Positions 45,045 to 55,794 of a DNA stretch of 64,000 bases are shown here, piece by piece. The DNA lies in assembly GCA_963556195.1 (NCBI GenBank), contig OY744517.1:87667714-87731713 (forward strand). The letters are read 5' to 3'. Position 1 is the stretch's first letter. Each line of letters begins with the position of its first letter. This DNA comes from Sepiola atlantica (taxonomy: Eukaryota; Mollusca; Cephalopoda; Sepiida; Sepiolidae). The notes under the pieces are model-generated. The model was not told the DNA's origin, ran no database searches, and was given only the letters and a program-made list of their open reading frames with translations. The position numbers and the translations under genes are program-made.

Positions 45045-45850
45045 AAATATTAGAATTTATTCTGAAATTTTAAGAATGATTTTTGAAATATAGAACTTAT
45101 TCTTATTTTTTGATAATAATTTTTAACTTAATAGAAACTCTGAAAATTAAATTTTATTTTAAAATTAATAATTGATTTTGAAATAATTAACTAATTTTTT
45201 GGAAACTTTTTTTGAATGTTTTCTTAAATAATTTACAATTTTTTAACTTACTTGAAACCCAGAAATTGAAATGTATTCTTATTATTCTGAAACTTATTCT
45301 GAAAATGAAAGTTTTTCTGAATGTATTGAATATTTCAAATTCAAATATTCAACATATTTTTATCTTATTTTACTAAATTCTGAAAATTACAATTCTAAAA
45401 TAGAATTTATACTGAAGGCAATACTAAATGACTTATAATATTTGAATTCATTCTGAAATAATTAAAACTTTTTTTAACTTATTTTAAACTCAGAAATTGA
45501 AATTTATTCTTATTATTCTGAAACTTATTCTGATCTTATTCTGAAAATCAGAGACTTTCTGAATTTATTATTTTGAATTAATTGATTTAACTTTTTCAAC
45601 GGATGAGAAGTAATGAATGCAAGGCTAGTTCACTAGTTAATTAGACGTTTTGATTATTGTAATTTCATTATAATTATTGGTTCAACTCAATTAGAAATTG
45701 TTACTAATATTTCCACCAACACAAAGTCTAGGTGACTCAAGGTAAACCTGGTCACAGATGCTTTGGGGTCTTGTTATTTGTTCCTTTTTTAAATTATTAT
45801 AAAAAAATACATTGTACATTCTCAAACTGTAATACCTTAAAAAAGTGGAA
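45045..45850. other. Degenerate short-repeat AT sequence
   Basis: Repeated GAAACTTATTCTGAAAAT-like phrases between 45060 and 45600; no gene. Confidence 0.5.
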
Positions 45851-46771
45851 TAGACTGAAAAATGCGAACGCATGTGTATTAATATTCTTAAATATAAACC
45901 TGGAAAATTGCATGACAAGTGGAATTAACTCTTACAATATTGAAGCTGGAATTGAGATTTGAAGAATTTAATGAGATTTGAAGAATTTAATCTAGAGTAA
46001 AATTAGCAATGTAACAAGAATGATAAACAATAATGAATTAGTTGATTCATTAAATAAAGTTTAATTTGCTTAAAGCATCATTCAAAATGTGAAGAATCCA
46101 TTACCTTATGTGGAGTGGATTCTGTGGCTGACTCTTCTCAGCTATGGAATCTGTCTGTATTTAACAATGGGTCCATACTGCACAGGTCAGGAAAAATTGT
46201 GATTTTTTGTGTTATATGCAAACCACATGTGTTTTTTATTTTAATTAAAATTACATCAAAACAAACTTTGACATAATTGATTTAAATTCAACTCTTCCTA
46301 ATAATTAACTCTCTCTAATTGTCAGCAACATTTTGTTTCAACTTCTATTTTTTTAAACTGTTACTAACTGTAGTAATTTTTTGTATTTTTTTTCAAGTGA
46401 CAAAAATTTTCAAAATTTTTTAAATCAGTTAGTCTAACTCATTAATTTGCCTAAGTCATCACATTTTCTGTTTACTTTAGGTGACTATTTAGACGAAATC
46501 TACTGAATAATTAAAGGAAAAATAATTATGCTATTTTATGTGATTCTTGTGTTTATGAAAATACGAATATGAAAGAAAGAGCTAAGAAAAACCATTGCAT
46601 GTGTCTGCCATTTTAGCAACCTTGTGATTAAGTGGGATTTTATTATACATTAAATTCTTAAAATCTCAATTCCAGCTTCAATATTTTAAGAGTTAATTTC
46701 TATTTGTTCTGTACTTTGCAAGGTTTATATTTAAGAATATTAATACACATGCGTCCGCATTTTTCAGTCTA
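45851..46771. mobile_element. Non-autonomous DNA transposon with 120-bp TIRs
   Basis: Terminal inverted repeats 45851-45975 and 46655-46771 begin TAGACTGAAAAATGCG and end the element with CGCATTTTTCAGTCTA. The outermost TA may be the target duplication of a Tc1/mariner-type MITE. The interior is non-coding. Confidence 0.75.

Positions 46772-46829
<58 letters not shown>
46772..46829. repeat. (TA)n microsatellite
   Basis: Abuts the right TIR of the MITE. Confidence 0.95.
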
Positions 46830-46832
<3 letters not shown>

Positions 46833-47052
46833 CATGTGTGTAGGTGTGCATACATATGTATTACTTAGTGCAAATAAGAACGGTATTCAGTGACAAGAAT
46901 AAGATAATACGTTTTATAGACTGGCGCAGTAGGACATAGGCTTCCTCATTTAATAAAAGGCAATACCAGATCTTCCTGCTATTATATACATGTCTGTATT
47001 TCTTTTATGGAAATCACTCCAGACAAGGCATGAAGCGACTTGATGTAAGGAG

Positions 47053-47595
47053 CTAACAAGAAATATGATTACTGCAAAGACAGGAAATGCCTATTGGCCT
47101 TAGGCTTGAAAAGACCAAGGTTATAGGTAGAAGGAACACACTCAACAGGAAGAGAGTTCCACAAGCCTGCAGTTCTTGGAAAGAAGCTACTGGAATAGGT
47201 AACTGTATTACAATGAATAGATTGAGACCACTAGACAAACGAGTCAAACGAGCTGGAACAAAAGAAGCGGGGAATAGATCACTTAATTCTGAAGAACACA
47301 TGCCATAATAGTATTTATAGAAAAAACTGAGACTAGCAACATCACGTCTGTGAGAGAGGGGGTGTAGAGAAGAGGAAATGGTAGGGCCAATCAAATTACA
47401 GATCCGTTTCTGCACCTTATCAAGAACCCTCAATAGGACAGAGATTCATCAGCTCAAATATGACAACGGTACTCCATACAAGATCTGATAGTAGATTTGT
47501 AGAGATAGAGAATAGCCTCAGGTGTGAGAAAGTGTTTGGAGCGATAGAGATAACCGACTTTATGAGAAACAGAAAGAGCAATGGATCTAATATGA
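47053..47595 (-). pseudogene. Non-LTR retrotransposon fragment
   Basis: Minus strand: HIRSIALSVSHKVGYLYRSK and FLTPEAILYLYKSTIRSCME (above 47440), then LDKVQKRICNLIGPTISSSL, HPLSHRRDVASLSFFYKYYY and SSELSDLFP, after which the frame shifts. Its 5' end meets the HHR-bearing repeat at about 47595. Confidence 0.8.
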
Positions 47596-47841
47596 GAGCA
47601 ATAAGCTTGAAACGCTAGCGTCTGTAGGTATCAATAATTTAATATTTATTTATAAATATTATACTAAGCCCCTTTAAGAAATTAAAGTTGAGCACTCTCG
47701 GGGATGTTAAAAATAGACTGTCAAAAAGCTCTAATGCAAAGTTCAGAATAAGTTCGTAGAACACTCTCGACTAGTCTTCTATCTGTGCCCGCTTCTAGGT
47801 ACATATAGATCTTAATTTCCATTAATTACGTGATAGTTTCT

Positions 47842-47915
47842 GTTGGCCGAGTGGATATGGCGACTGCTTGCAGATTCTAGGCTTGCTCTGTGAACCAGGT
47901 TCGCGCTTCCCGACC
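47842..47915 (+). promoter_or_regulatory. tRNA-like polymerase III head
   Basis: GTTGGCCGAGTGGATATGG supplies an A box and CAGGTTCGCGCTTCC a B box at tRNA-like spacing. It resembles a leucine/serine-type tRNA but does not fold fully, so it is read as a SINE head and not a tRNA gene. Confidence 0.7.
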
Positions 47916-47934
47916 ATCTGAAATTGTTACTTTC

Positions 47935-47978
47935 CTGCACTGATGAGAGCAATAAGCTTGAAACTCTAGCGTCTGTAG
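47935..47978 (+). ncRNA. Hammerhead ribozyme, type I, complete core
   Basis: Stem I CUGCA pairs with UGUAG (5 bp, one G-U). CUGAUGA is at 47940-47946. Stem II is GAGC/GCUU with an AAUAA loop. GAAA is at 47960-47963. Stem III is weak here (A-U and C-G only); the left copy at 47612-47621 has the perfect palindrome ACGCUAGCGU. C17 at 47973 gives a GUC triplet. Confidence 0.75.
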
Positions 47979-48011
47979 ATATTAATAATTTAATATTTAT
48001 TTATAAATATT

Positions 48012-48077
<66 letters not shown>

Positions 48078-48225
48078 CTATTTCATGTATCCACATAAAA
48101 TGTTATAAGGAGATATAATCTTTTATGTATCAATTTTCAGTATTTACTCAAACAGTGCTCGATAAGTAAGTTAGAGCTAGGTAGCCTCTGTGTAGCTTAA
48201 TTGCCATAAATATATTTTCATAACT

Positions 48226-48260
<35 letters not shown>
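48012..48260. repeat. (TA)n tracts enclosing a dispersed repeat (R4)
   Basis: TA tracts at 48012-48075 and 48229-48260 enclose a 150-bp segment matching 11690-11813 (TCCACATAAAATGTTATAAG; GCTCGATAAGTAAG) and partly 29600-29690. Confidence 0.75.
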
Positions 48261-48264
<4 letters not shown>

Positions 48265-48269
48265 CATGT

Positions 48270-48995
48270 GAAAAACTAAGGTAGGTAATACAATATATAT
48301 TCAGGCAAGTATTCAAATGAAAATACACACATTGACAGTATTTTTTAAACTAATATATATCTAAGTATGTGTTTGTGCATAATCGCGTGTTTAATTGTAT
48401 GTGTATATGTCACCTGCAAAAATTCAAAGTAATATATTGCCCCAACCACAATTAATATTGCAGCTATTATTCTGATATGATTCCAAAGAAGGCCTTTAAA
48501 AAAAAATGAAACCGTTGTCCGTATTATGATTGTTATATTTGTTGGCAAACCTGAAGTATTGTCATCGAGTCAACAAAGAGATGCAATCCGTGATCAATTA
48601 ACATTATAACGTGCCAGCTTATGATGAGATTCTGTGATGATTTTAAAGGTCAACCGTTTCATCCCAGGGACTGCTTCATCCCTTAGGCATCCTAATTAAA
48701 AATTCGACCATGACACCTCTCTCAGAATGAATTTATGAATTTTCAGCTTGGTTAAGCGTAACAAATGATAGGCACTTATCGAACAGTCAATAGAAAGAGG
48801 CTTGTAGAAGGAGCGTAATGAAGTCAAAGAGTTGGAAATGATTAATTGGAGATTAACTTCTATTTTACCCATACATTTCCCAACAATGTTAGTGATTAAG
48901 TGAATGTTATATATCCAATGGGATTTTAACTGATTACCGATTCTATTGTTTATGCCAGTAAACATCATGCCACTCTTATCCTCATTTCAATCAAA

Positions 48996-49000
<5 letters not shown>
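48270..49000. other. No recognisable gene
   Basis: The minus-strand frame 48696-48968 (90 codons) has plausible composition but no known motif. A weak HHR-like string near 48640-48680 (minus; GGGAUGAAACGGUUG) is too degraded to call. Confidence 0.4.
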
Positions 49001-49001
<1 letters not shown>

Positions 49002-49040
<39 letters not shown>

Positions 49041-49259
49041 CAGTCTTCAACAATTAATACATAATAATAATGATAATAATAATAATAATGATAATAGATA
49101 TAAAAAAATTAATAAGTAAGTAAATAAAAGAATCAAGATATATGTATATATATATATATTATCAGTCTTCAACAATTAATACATAATAATAATAATGATA
49201 ATAATAATAATGATAATAGATATAAATAAAAATTAATAAGTAAGTAAATAAAAGAATAA

Positions 49260-49317
<58 letters not shown>
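49002..49317. repeat. Tandem 123-bp duplication with (TA)n and (TAA)-type repeats
   Basis: TATCAGTCTTCAACAATTAA with the following ATA/ATG repeats occurs at 49036-49140 and again at 49159-49260, each followed by (TA)n. Confidence 0.85.
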
Positions 49318-49320
<3 letters not shown>

Positions 49321-49565
49321 GGTTTATAACTAAAAGATAACTTTTAGAGAATTAGACCTATTGTGAGATGAGGAAAGCTCAATATACTGGATAGAGCAAA
49401 AATAAGGTGAGTCAATGAAAAAGATATTGATCTGTTTCCATTTACAGGTCTAACTATTTTTCATTGACTCACCCTATATATATATATATACATACGTAAA
49501 TTAATAGATATAACCAAAAATAAACCCATAAATACGGCTCTTCACTAATAATAAGACACAGCCTC

Positions 49566-49600
49566 CTGAAGACGGTCACGAGACCGAAAGCGCTCAAGAA
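49566..49600 (+). ncRNA. Degenerate hammerhead-like motif
   Basis: CUGAAGA, one unpaired C, stem II GGUC/GACC with an ACGA loop, GAAA, then AGCGCU (palindromic) and C. The core letters are present but stem I is not convincing. Confidence 0.45.
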
Positions 49601-49629
49601 ATGGGTAAGATACAACGTTAGGCGCCATA

Positions 49630-49756
49630 ATCCACCAATTGACACAGGAAAACTGATGCATCGCTCGCTGCATCGAGAAATTAACCAGAAAGATAGCAAA
49701 GAAAGAAAACTCTGTGGTCTTCAACGACAATGTATAATAAATGACTTCCTGCCGAA

Positions 49757-49824
<68 letters not shown>
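49630..49824. repeat. R5 repeat copy followed by (TA)n
   Basis: Homologous to 15915-16050 (CACCAATTGACAC; GATGCATCGCTCGCTGCATC; AAAACTCTGTGGT; AATGACTTCCTGCCGAA). Confidence 0.75.
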
Positions 49825-49827
<3 letters not shown>

Positions 49828-49850
49828 TGAAAGGATAAAACATCCGACTG

Positions 49851-50051
49851 TATGAGATAGAAAATGGAAAAACAGACGATCTGTGAGCTCAACGTTTTGC
49901 CCAACTGTTATGTGAGCTTTATCAAATACTAAAAATGACAAAAGACGAGTTTTTTGTCATTTTTATCATTTTTTGTTAGCTCTTGATGAAGCCCACATAA
50001 TAGTTGGGCGAAAAGTTGAGCTCACAGATCTTCCACTATTTCCATTTTTAA

Positions 50052-50058
<7 letters not shown>
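49851..50058. mobile_element. Foldback element with decayed hammerheads in both arms
   Basis: Imperfect palindrome centred near 49950, with (TA)n on both sides. Plus strand 49978-50022: stem I AGCUC/GAGCU, UUGAUGA (C3 changed), one extra A, stem II GCCCA/UGGGC, GAAA, AGUU. Minus strand 49883-49926: UUUGAUAA with CAAAACGUUG. Neither has a complete core. Confidence 0.75.
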
Positions 50059-50099
<41 letters not shown>

Positions 50100-50123
50100 A
50101 TACAAATATACAAATCTAAATAC

Positions 50124-50189
<66 letters not shown>

Positions 50190-50365
50190 GGATATTTCTC
50201 AACCATTAAAACTAAAAAAAAAAAACCAAAAAAACCTGAAGTCCCAAGTCTTTCAGTGGAAAATCACTCATGTAAGTCAATTTAGTTTTTACAGTTATTA
50301 TATTAGTTTGCTTCTAACATTATTTAAGGGATCGTCAGTTGTTTACCATGAAAAATTGTTTCGGG

Positions 50366-50405
<40 letters not shown>
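50057..50405. repeat. (TA)n tracts enclosing a 185-bp dispersed repeat (R6)
   Basis: TA tracts at 50057-50097, 50127-50184 and 50370-50405. The segment 50185-50369 matches 11366-11579 (TTCTCAACCATTAAAACTA; AGTCCCAAGTC; TTTACCATGAAAAA). 51485-51728 is a distant relative. Confidence 0.85.
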
Positions 50406-50406
<1 letters not shown>

Positions 50407-50429
50407 AGTTAGGTGTGTGTATATATTTA

Positions 50430-51010
50430 TATATTTGTAGGTACAGTATTCACTCCTAAACAAATTAACTGATCATTATGAATTTTAGAACACAGTTTAT
50501 AGGCCTAAGGGTTCGCGATGTGGGCTATATTTAGTTTAATGCAAGGGGGGGGGGGGAATGTGTCCCTTCGTGAAAATTCAAATACATACAATTTTGTTGT
50601 TTAACCAAAGGTATTAGACATCAATTAATAAATATTCCTCAAATTTCAGTTTCTTTGAAGTATTTAACAAAATATTTAAGGGACATAATATGAACGTAAC
50701 CTCCCATTTAAAAATTCATATATTTCAGATTTGCATTAAACTTTATCTATAGTCATTAAACACGAATTAAACAACATTCCTTGTATTTCAATTCCTTATT
50801 AAAAACCCTTCAGCTTAAGACTTAAATTTTAGATTTTTTCTAGAATAAAAATCATGTAATGGATTTTGATCAAAATGTGAATAAGGATTCTAGAAAAAAG
50901 GGTTAATAGAATTATATGTAGATTTTAATTTTTGTAAAGCGGTATAAAAGTTGGGCAAAACTATTCTGTTTCGGAATTCATTTTATCTATGCTTGGACGG
51001 GTATTCTTCT
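50430..51010 (+). repeat. R1 repeat copy
   Basis: Matches 13640-14245 and 54895-55435; contains a 10-G run at 50545-50555. Confidence 0.8.
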
Positions 51011-51019
51011 TCTAGTGCA

Positions 51020-51072
<53 letters not shown>

Positions 51073-51180
51073 TCTTTGTAGAATGGTAGGAAAAATCCCA
51101 GCAGAGTGCTCGATTAATTAAGAATCAAAGTTAAAAATTAAGAGCATAATATTTATTTATTCTGGTACAGAAAAATTAGT

Positions 51181-51249
51181 ACAACATTCGTACCGTCGGT
51201 TTCAAGCACGGAAGGTCTTACCCATCCGGCTCTCTTCAGCTTCTGTTGT
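51181..51249 (-). ncRNA. Hammerhead ribozyme, left palindrome arm
   Basis: Exact mirror of 51261-51329; the description there applies. Predicted cut between 51191 and 51190 on the minus strand. Confidence 0.83.
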
Positions 51250-51260
51250 CATCTCTGATG

Positions 51261-51329
51261 ACAACAGAAGCTGAAGAGAGCCGGATGGGTAAGACCTTCC
51301 GTGCTTGAAACCGACGGTACGAATGTTGT
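51261..51329 (+). ncRNA. Hammerhead ribozyme with extended stem II, right palindrome arm
   Basis: Stem I: ACAACA pairs with UGUUGU, then a 3x3 internal loop (GAA/GAA read 5' to 3') and a G-C pair next to the core. The core is CUGAAGA (51271-51277). Stem II: GAGC/GCUU, one bulged U, then CGGA/UCCG. GAAA is at 51307-51310. Stem III: ACC/GGU with a GAC loop. A17 at 51319 gives a GUA triplet. The stem I internal loop and long stem II resemble the tertiary-contact layout of natural hammerheads. Confidence 0.85.
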
Positions 51330-51349
51330 ACTAATTTTTCTGTACCAGA

Positions 51350-51353
<4 letters not shown>

Positions 51354-51425
<72 letters not shown>

Positions 51426-51428
51426 TTA

Positions 51429-51488
<60 letters not shown>

Positions 51489-51726
51489 AAAGAAGCTTCG
51501 TGTCATTTTAAACAAATTAAAAAAAAAGGAAAATGCTGTTTAAATTCCCAGAGAAACTAATTAAATCCAAGATATCGTTGGAAAATTTATAAAAATAAAA
51601 ATAAAAAAGGGATTGAAGTATCTAATAGTGAAACAAAAAAAGGGGACCTTAATTTAAGCGTGAAATACTAAAAACGGGATCATCAGCTGTTTACCATGTA
51701 ACTGTTTGGGAGATTTATAAACAGGC

Positions 51727-51800
<74 letters not shown>
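51354..51800. repeat. (TA)n tracts and a diverged R6-like segment
   Basis: TA tracts at 51354-51484 and 51748-51798, with (CA)n at 51726-51747. The segment between ends GGGATCATCAGCTGTTTACC like the R6 repeats. Confidence 0.8.
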
Positions 51801-51802
<2 letters not shown>

Positions 51803-51950
51803 AGTCAGCTGTAAATAAATTAGCTTTTCAAGAGACTGAAGAGATACAACACGTTGATTGGTTGTACAAGATGAGACGTAATGTTAGATATGGGGATTTT
51901 GAGATGGTTAGTTACAGCACTCAGCAAGAGACACAAACCATACAGGTGGT

Positions 51951-53306
51951 CATGTGGTAATGACCTTTATCCTGACCACCTGGATAACAAAGGAGAATGC
52001 AAAGTCAAAGGAATTTATAACACAACCAACTGCCCATCGATTGTTGTGGAATGGAGTTAATAATTTAATATCATAAATATTCTACATCTTTTCTAGGCAT
52101 CAATTCATCCATGTAATATGTAATCCAGCCACTATGAAGAATTAATCCAAGATGGTTACCTAGACTAGGTTCAACATGTGGGGGACCAAATAAAACCACA
52201 ATCGTGAGAAGAAATATACAATAGTTTGTGGCACAATGTGTAATCTTTTGGGGAGCTAAGTGCTTCCCATTATATTCGTAACCTTTGCGTCAGACTGGAG
52301 TTGCAAATAAAGTGAATTCGTTGCACTAAAAATGTCAGCTCACTGATCGGGGTATTCAGTGTAATCTGATGTCAGCTAAAATATAAACAATGCTGGAGAC
52401 ACCAGCCAGGTTTAAGAGGTCAAAGAAAACCTGTCACCGAGATTTATTTAAACACTGATGACGGCTGTATTCCCTCTCCCTCTTTCTCTCTTTCTCTATT
52501 CCTCTGTCTCTCTCTCCTTCTTTCTCACTTTCACCTCTTCTCTCTCTCTCTTTCTAGAAAAGAGATTGAAAATAGAAAGACTGGTTTGATTCTGACAGTC
52601 TGATTCTTGTCGCGTGCTCTGAGATGTTTCTTTTCGAAATATAATAAATTATATTTTTGTATAAAAAGTAAAATGGTTTTCTCCATTATTACATAATGTT
52701 TGATTTGCAGCACGATGGTCCCGACCAAATAGCCGGCTAACCAGTCCCAGAAGCAGACGACAGTGACTATCGTCAGACGATGATTGCTCACTGGCCATAA
52801 CAAGATGAGACATTGCACATACGTGCACATGTTGTCACACATCGTCCCGTCGTCACATAAAGTCCGGCAAAGATCGCCCAGCCGTCCAAAGCCATGGTGC
52901 CACATTGATATCGATCCCAAGATATACCCTTTCGTCCAAAAGCGAACTTTGCCACAAGTTTAATTTTTACCAAAACATTCAATTATACAACTTATCATAC
53001 TTGTCCATGTGGAGATGCCCTTTATCTTGACCAATAAAAGAGAATGCAAAGTCCAAGGAATTTATAACACAACCAACTGTTCATCGATTGTTGCGGAATG
53101 GAGTTTGAAATTTAATATCATACATATTCTACATCTTTTCTAGGCATCAATTCATCCATGTAATATGTAATCCAGCCACTATGAAGAATTAATCCAAGAC
53201 TAGGTTCACCATGTGGAGACCAGATAAAGCCACAATCGTGAGAAGAAATATACAATAGTTTAATTGTTACCAAACATTCAATTATACAACTTCTCATACT
53301 AGTCCA
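51951..53306. repeat. Tandem duplication of about 310 bp, one copy interrupted by a solo LTR
   Basis: Copy A is 51951-52226 plus 52957-53004; copy B is 53005-53306 (CATGTGG...CTTTATC...GGAATTTATAACACAACCAA...TACAATAGTT...ACATTCAATTATACAACTT). Copy B shows the uninterrupted site. Confidence 0.9.
52227..52956. mobile_element. Solo LTR with terminal TGTGGCA/TGCCACA and its empty site
   Basis: 730 bp, starting TGTGGCACAATG and ending TTTGCCACA, a 7-bp inverted terminal repeat with 5'-TG and CA-3' ends. It is flanked by AGTT (52223-52226, 52957-52960); copy B of the surrounding duplication has a single AGTT (near 53257). Homologous to 39908-40679. Frames inside it are artefacts. Confidence 0.9.
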
Positions 53307-53309
53307 TTA

Positions 53310-54490
53310 ATGCTTAAAGTTAGAGGGGCTAGCCCAGAAGGTGGCCAAGGCCCATGCCCTTGAAATGTGGCTAAATTTTTCCATCAAATGTTTTCCAGAC
53401 AAGAAAAATATAATCTAAGAAATAACAAAGAGATTTTACCAAAACGTCTGAATATGGAAGTTCGGGATTATAAATGGCATACAGACTGAGGTTAACATCG
53501 AGGTGTTAGTTCTGACCTCGACAGGTCTTAAGATTTTACTATAGACAACACCTTCTTAGGGTATAGGACTGTTTTTCGTCTAGTAAATCATTCCTTTATC
53601 TGATCTCTGATCAGGCAACATAGGACGGCCACTATTCTTTCAGAATTTTGTGAAAAAACAAAGTGAAAACTCAACATAAGCTTTCTTTCTCTCTGTCGGC
53701 CACAGTTTATGTGAGATTATTTTTTTTGCTCACTAAAACCGTTGAAATTACATTGTATTATTGTTCCAAATGTTAAAAAAAATTCTCGTAAAAGTATTTT
53801 GTATAAGTATACTTTTTACAGATATCTTTTACTTTAGTAATTAGCTAATTTTTATAAGTAAAATTTAAAATTATTTCACATATATTTTTACATCAATCAA
53901 TGAAAAAATGTCCAGACAAAATGGGGAGATACACATTATAAAGATCACTAGTCCTTAAAACATTTACCAATGTTGCTGTTCGGGTTCCATAGACCAACCC
54001 ATAATCTATGATATAGAGGCCACCACTGAGGAACTAGGCTTTGTAAACAAATCAATTTGTCAATTATTTTGTAGGGAAATCAATCCCCATATACACTGGT
54101 GATATGACGCTGGCAAATTATTTTTTTTGTTCATCCTAAAAGGGTTAGAGGGTAATCAGGAGTCAGTAAAACCGGACATTACGACTTAACGTCCATTAGA
54201 ATGAAGGATACCTGTATTATTCAAATATCTAATCACCTACCTAAAATGAAAAGAACAGCAACTACCAGTGAGTAAATAATTCTGTTTATTAATGTTGTGT
54301 ATAATGTGTGCATTTTAAAAATATTTTGTCACCTGAAAAATGTCAAACTTATATTTGGCATCCATTTTTTTTTATTATTCGTAATATGTTTGGGATCTCT
54401 ATTACGTACAAATCTGTGACTTAAATAACCACATGACCACCTGCGTGTTTATTTAAGGTTTCAAAAGGAGAGTTAGATTGTATGGCATAA
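53310..54490. other. No recognisable gene
   Basis: AT-rich; nothing matched. Confidence 0.5.
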
Positions 54491-54497
54491 TCACATT

Positions 54498-54592
54498 GAC
54501 ACACTGGTTCTCGTTAGATCACTGAAGTTAAGCAAGGTGGATCCTGGCCAGTACCAGATGAGTGACCATTTGGGAATGATAAGTGCTGTATA
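54498..54592 (+). repeat. 5S rRNA-like repeat
   Basis: CACACTGGTTCTCGTTAGAT, ACTGAAGTTAAGCAAGG, CCTGGCCAGTACCAGATGAG and TGACCATTTGGGAATGATAA follow 5S rRNA. This copy keeps the GGTTCTCGT segment best. Confidence 0.78.
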
Positions 54593-54660
54593 TCAGTTTC
54601 ACATGACTCGGAAATACATGCGGCTGGGGACCGCTTGTGAATTTGATTCCGACTGTAGGA

Positions 54661-54838
54661 AAAAATATGACATTTCAATCTCAGCTTGAAGCACTTGCCT
54701 GTCTAGCCACACTAAAGAGTTGTTATACAGCAAAATAGTCTGCCTGTGTAGGCAGACTATTTTGCTGTATCACAACTCTTTAGTGTGGCTAGACAGGCAA
54801 GTGCTTCAAGCTGAGATTGAAATGTCATATTTTTTTTC
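54661..54838. repeat. Near-perfect 86-bp-arm palindrome
   Basis: Centre AGTCTGCCT-GTGT-AGGCAGACT. Each arm contains CACACUAAAGAGUUGU...ACAGCAAAA, a pattern parallel to an HHR but with CUAAAGA for CUGANGA. It directly follows the 5S-like unit. Confidence 0.85.
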
Positions 54839-54876
54839 TTGAGCTAAGTACAATTTATTATCATTTGTTTATATAA

Positions 54877-55435
54877 ATATATATATATATATAAGTTAGG
54901 TATGTGTATCTCTTTATATATTTGTATGTAGAGGATTCACTCATAAACTAATTAACCGATCATTATGATTTTTTAACATAGCTGCTAAGGGTAATGGGTG
55001 GGAATGTTGGCTGTATTTAGTTTAATTTAGTTTTATGTAAAGGGTGCAAAAGGGAGTGCAAGCCCTTCCTGAAAATTCAGATACCTCTGATTTTTGTGAA
55101 ATATAAAGGTATTAGACGTGAATGAAAAAGTATTAGCAAATTTCGGTTTCTTTTGAGTATTATTCAGGGTTTTAGGGGGCATAGTATGGGCACAACCTCC
55201 CATTTGAAAATTAAAATATTTCAGATTTACATTAAATTTTATCTATAGTAATGAAACACCAATTAAGCAGGTTTCCCTGAATTTCAATTTCTTCTCCAGA
55301 CCCCTTCAGCTTAAGCCTTAAATTTTAGACATCTTTTAAAATCAAAATCATGTAATGGATTGTGATCAAAATTGGAATAAGGATTCTAGACATAAAGTTT
55401 AGTAGCATTATATCTTGATTTTCATCTTGATATTT
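54877..55435 (+). repeat. R1 repeat copy with leading (TA)n
   Basis: Third long R1 copy; see 13640-14245. Confidence 0.8.
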
Positions 55436-55439
55436 TATT

Positions 55440-55790
55440 GTAAGACATCCATGTATGCTTCATGTATATATAAAAATGTTGAATCGGCGTATATATGGTT
55501 AAGTTTATGGTTGTAGTCAATAAATTCAAAAGAGCTTTTATTTCACATTTACCATGGAATTTCCAATAAGACTTATAGTTTACATAAATGGTTGAGTTCC
55601 ATTGTTCTACCAGTGCATAATCGGAAGGAAATTTCAAAATTGTCCAGTCCTTGATTACTTGTGCAATCAGTCAACTGTTGTGGGTCATTTAGTTCAATGA
55701 CAGGGAAATTGGGAGACACGTGAACTCACAGGAAGGTCAACATTCAGACATTTATAATTGTCTTCTTTCTCAACACTGGGAAGGAAAAAT
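55440..55790. other. No recognisable gene
   Basis: AT-rich; nothing matched. Confidence 0.45.
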
Positions 55791-55794
55791 TGAT

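Larger units (their letters stand above)
47594..47985 (+). mobile_element. Retrozyme-like unit: direct HHR repeats 351 bp apart, tRNA-like promoter inside
   Basis: A 65-bp repeat (ATGAGAGCAATAAGCTTGAAA, then CTAGCGTCTGTAG) occurs at 47594-47660 and 47944-48008. The cleavage sites predicted from the two copies are 47622/47623 and 47973/47974, so excision would give a 351-nt RNA (47623-47973). Inside it is a tRNA-like head. The left HHR has only the 3' part of the core because the non-LTR relic meets it there. Animal retrozymes of a few hundred nt with type I HHRs are known. Confidence 0.6.
51023..51360. mobile_element. Foldback element with two perfect hammerheads, bordered by (TA)n
   Basis: (TA)n 51023-51069, an 88-bp flank, then a near-perfect palindrome (arms 51157-51253 and 51257-51354, 3-nt centre), then (TA)n. 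Because the arms are identical, each strand encodes the same HHR near its 3' end. The family also occurs at 4199-4604 (decayed). Confidence 0.88.

Noticed and set aside
47842..47915. Genuine tRNA gene
   Set aside because: A and B boxes are present but acceptor and anticodon stems do not pair; it is part of a repeat unit ending in a hammerhead.
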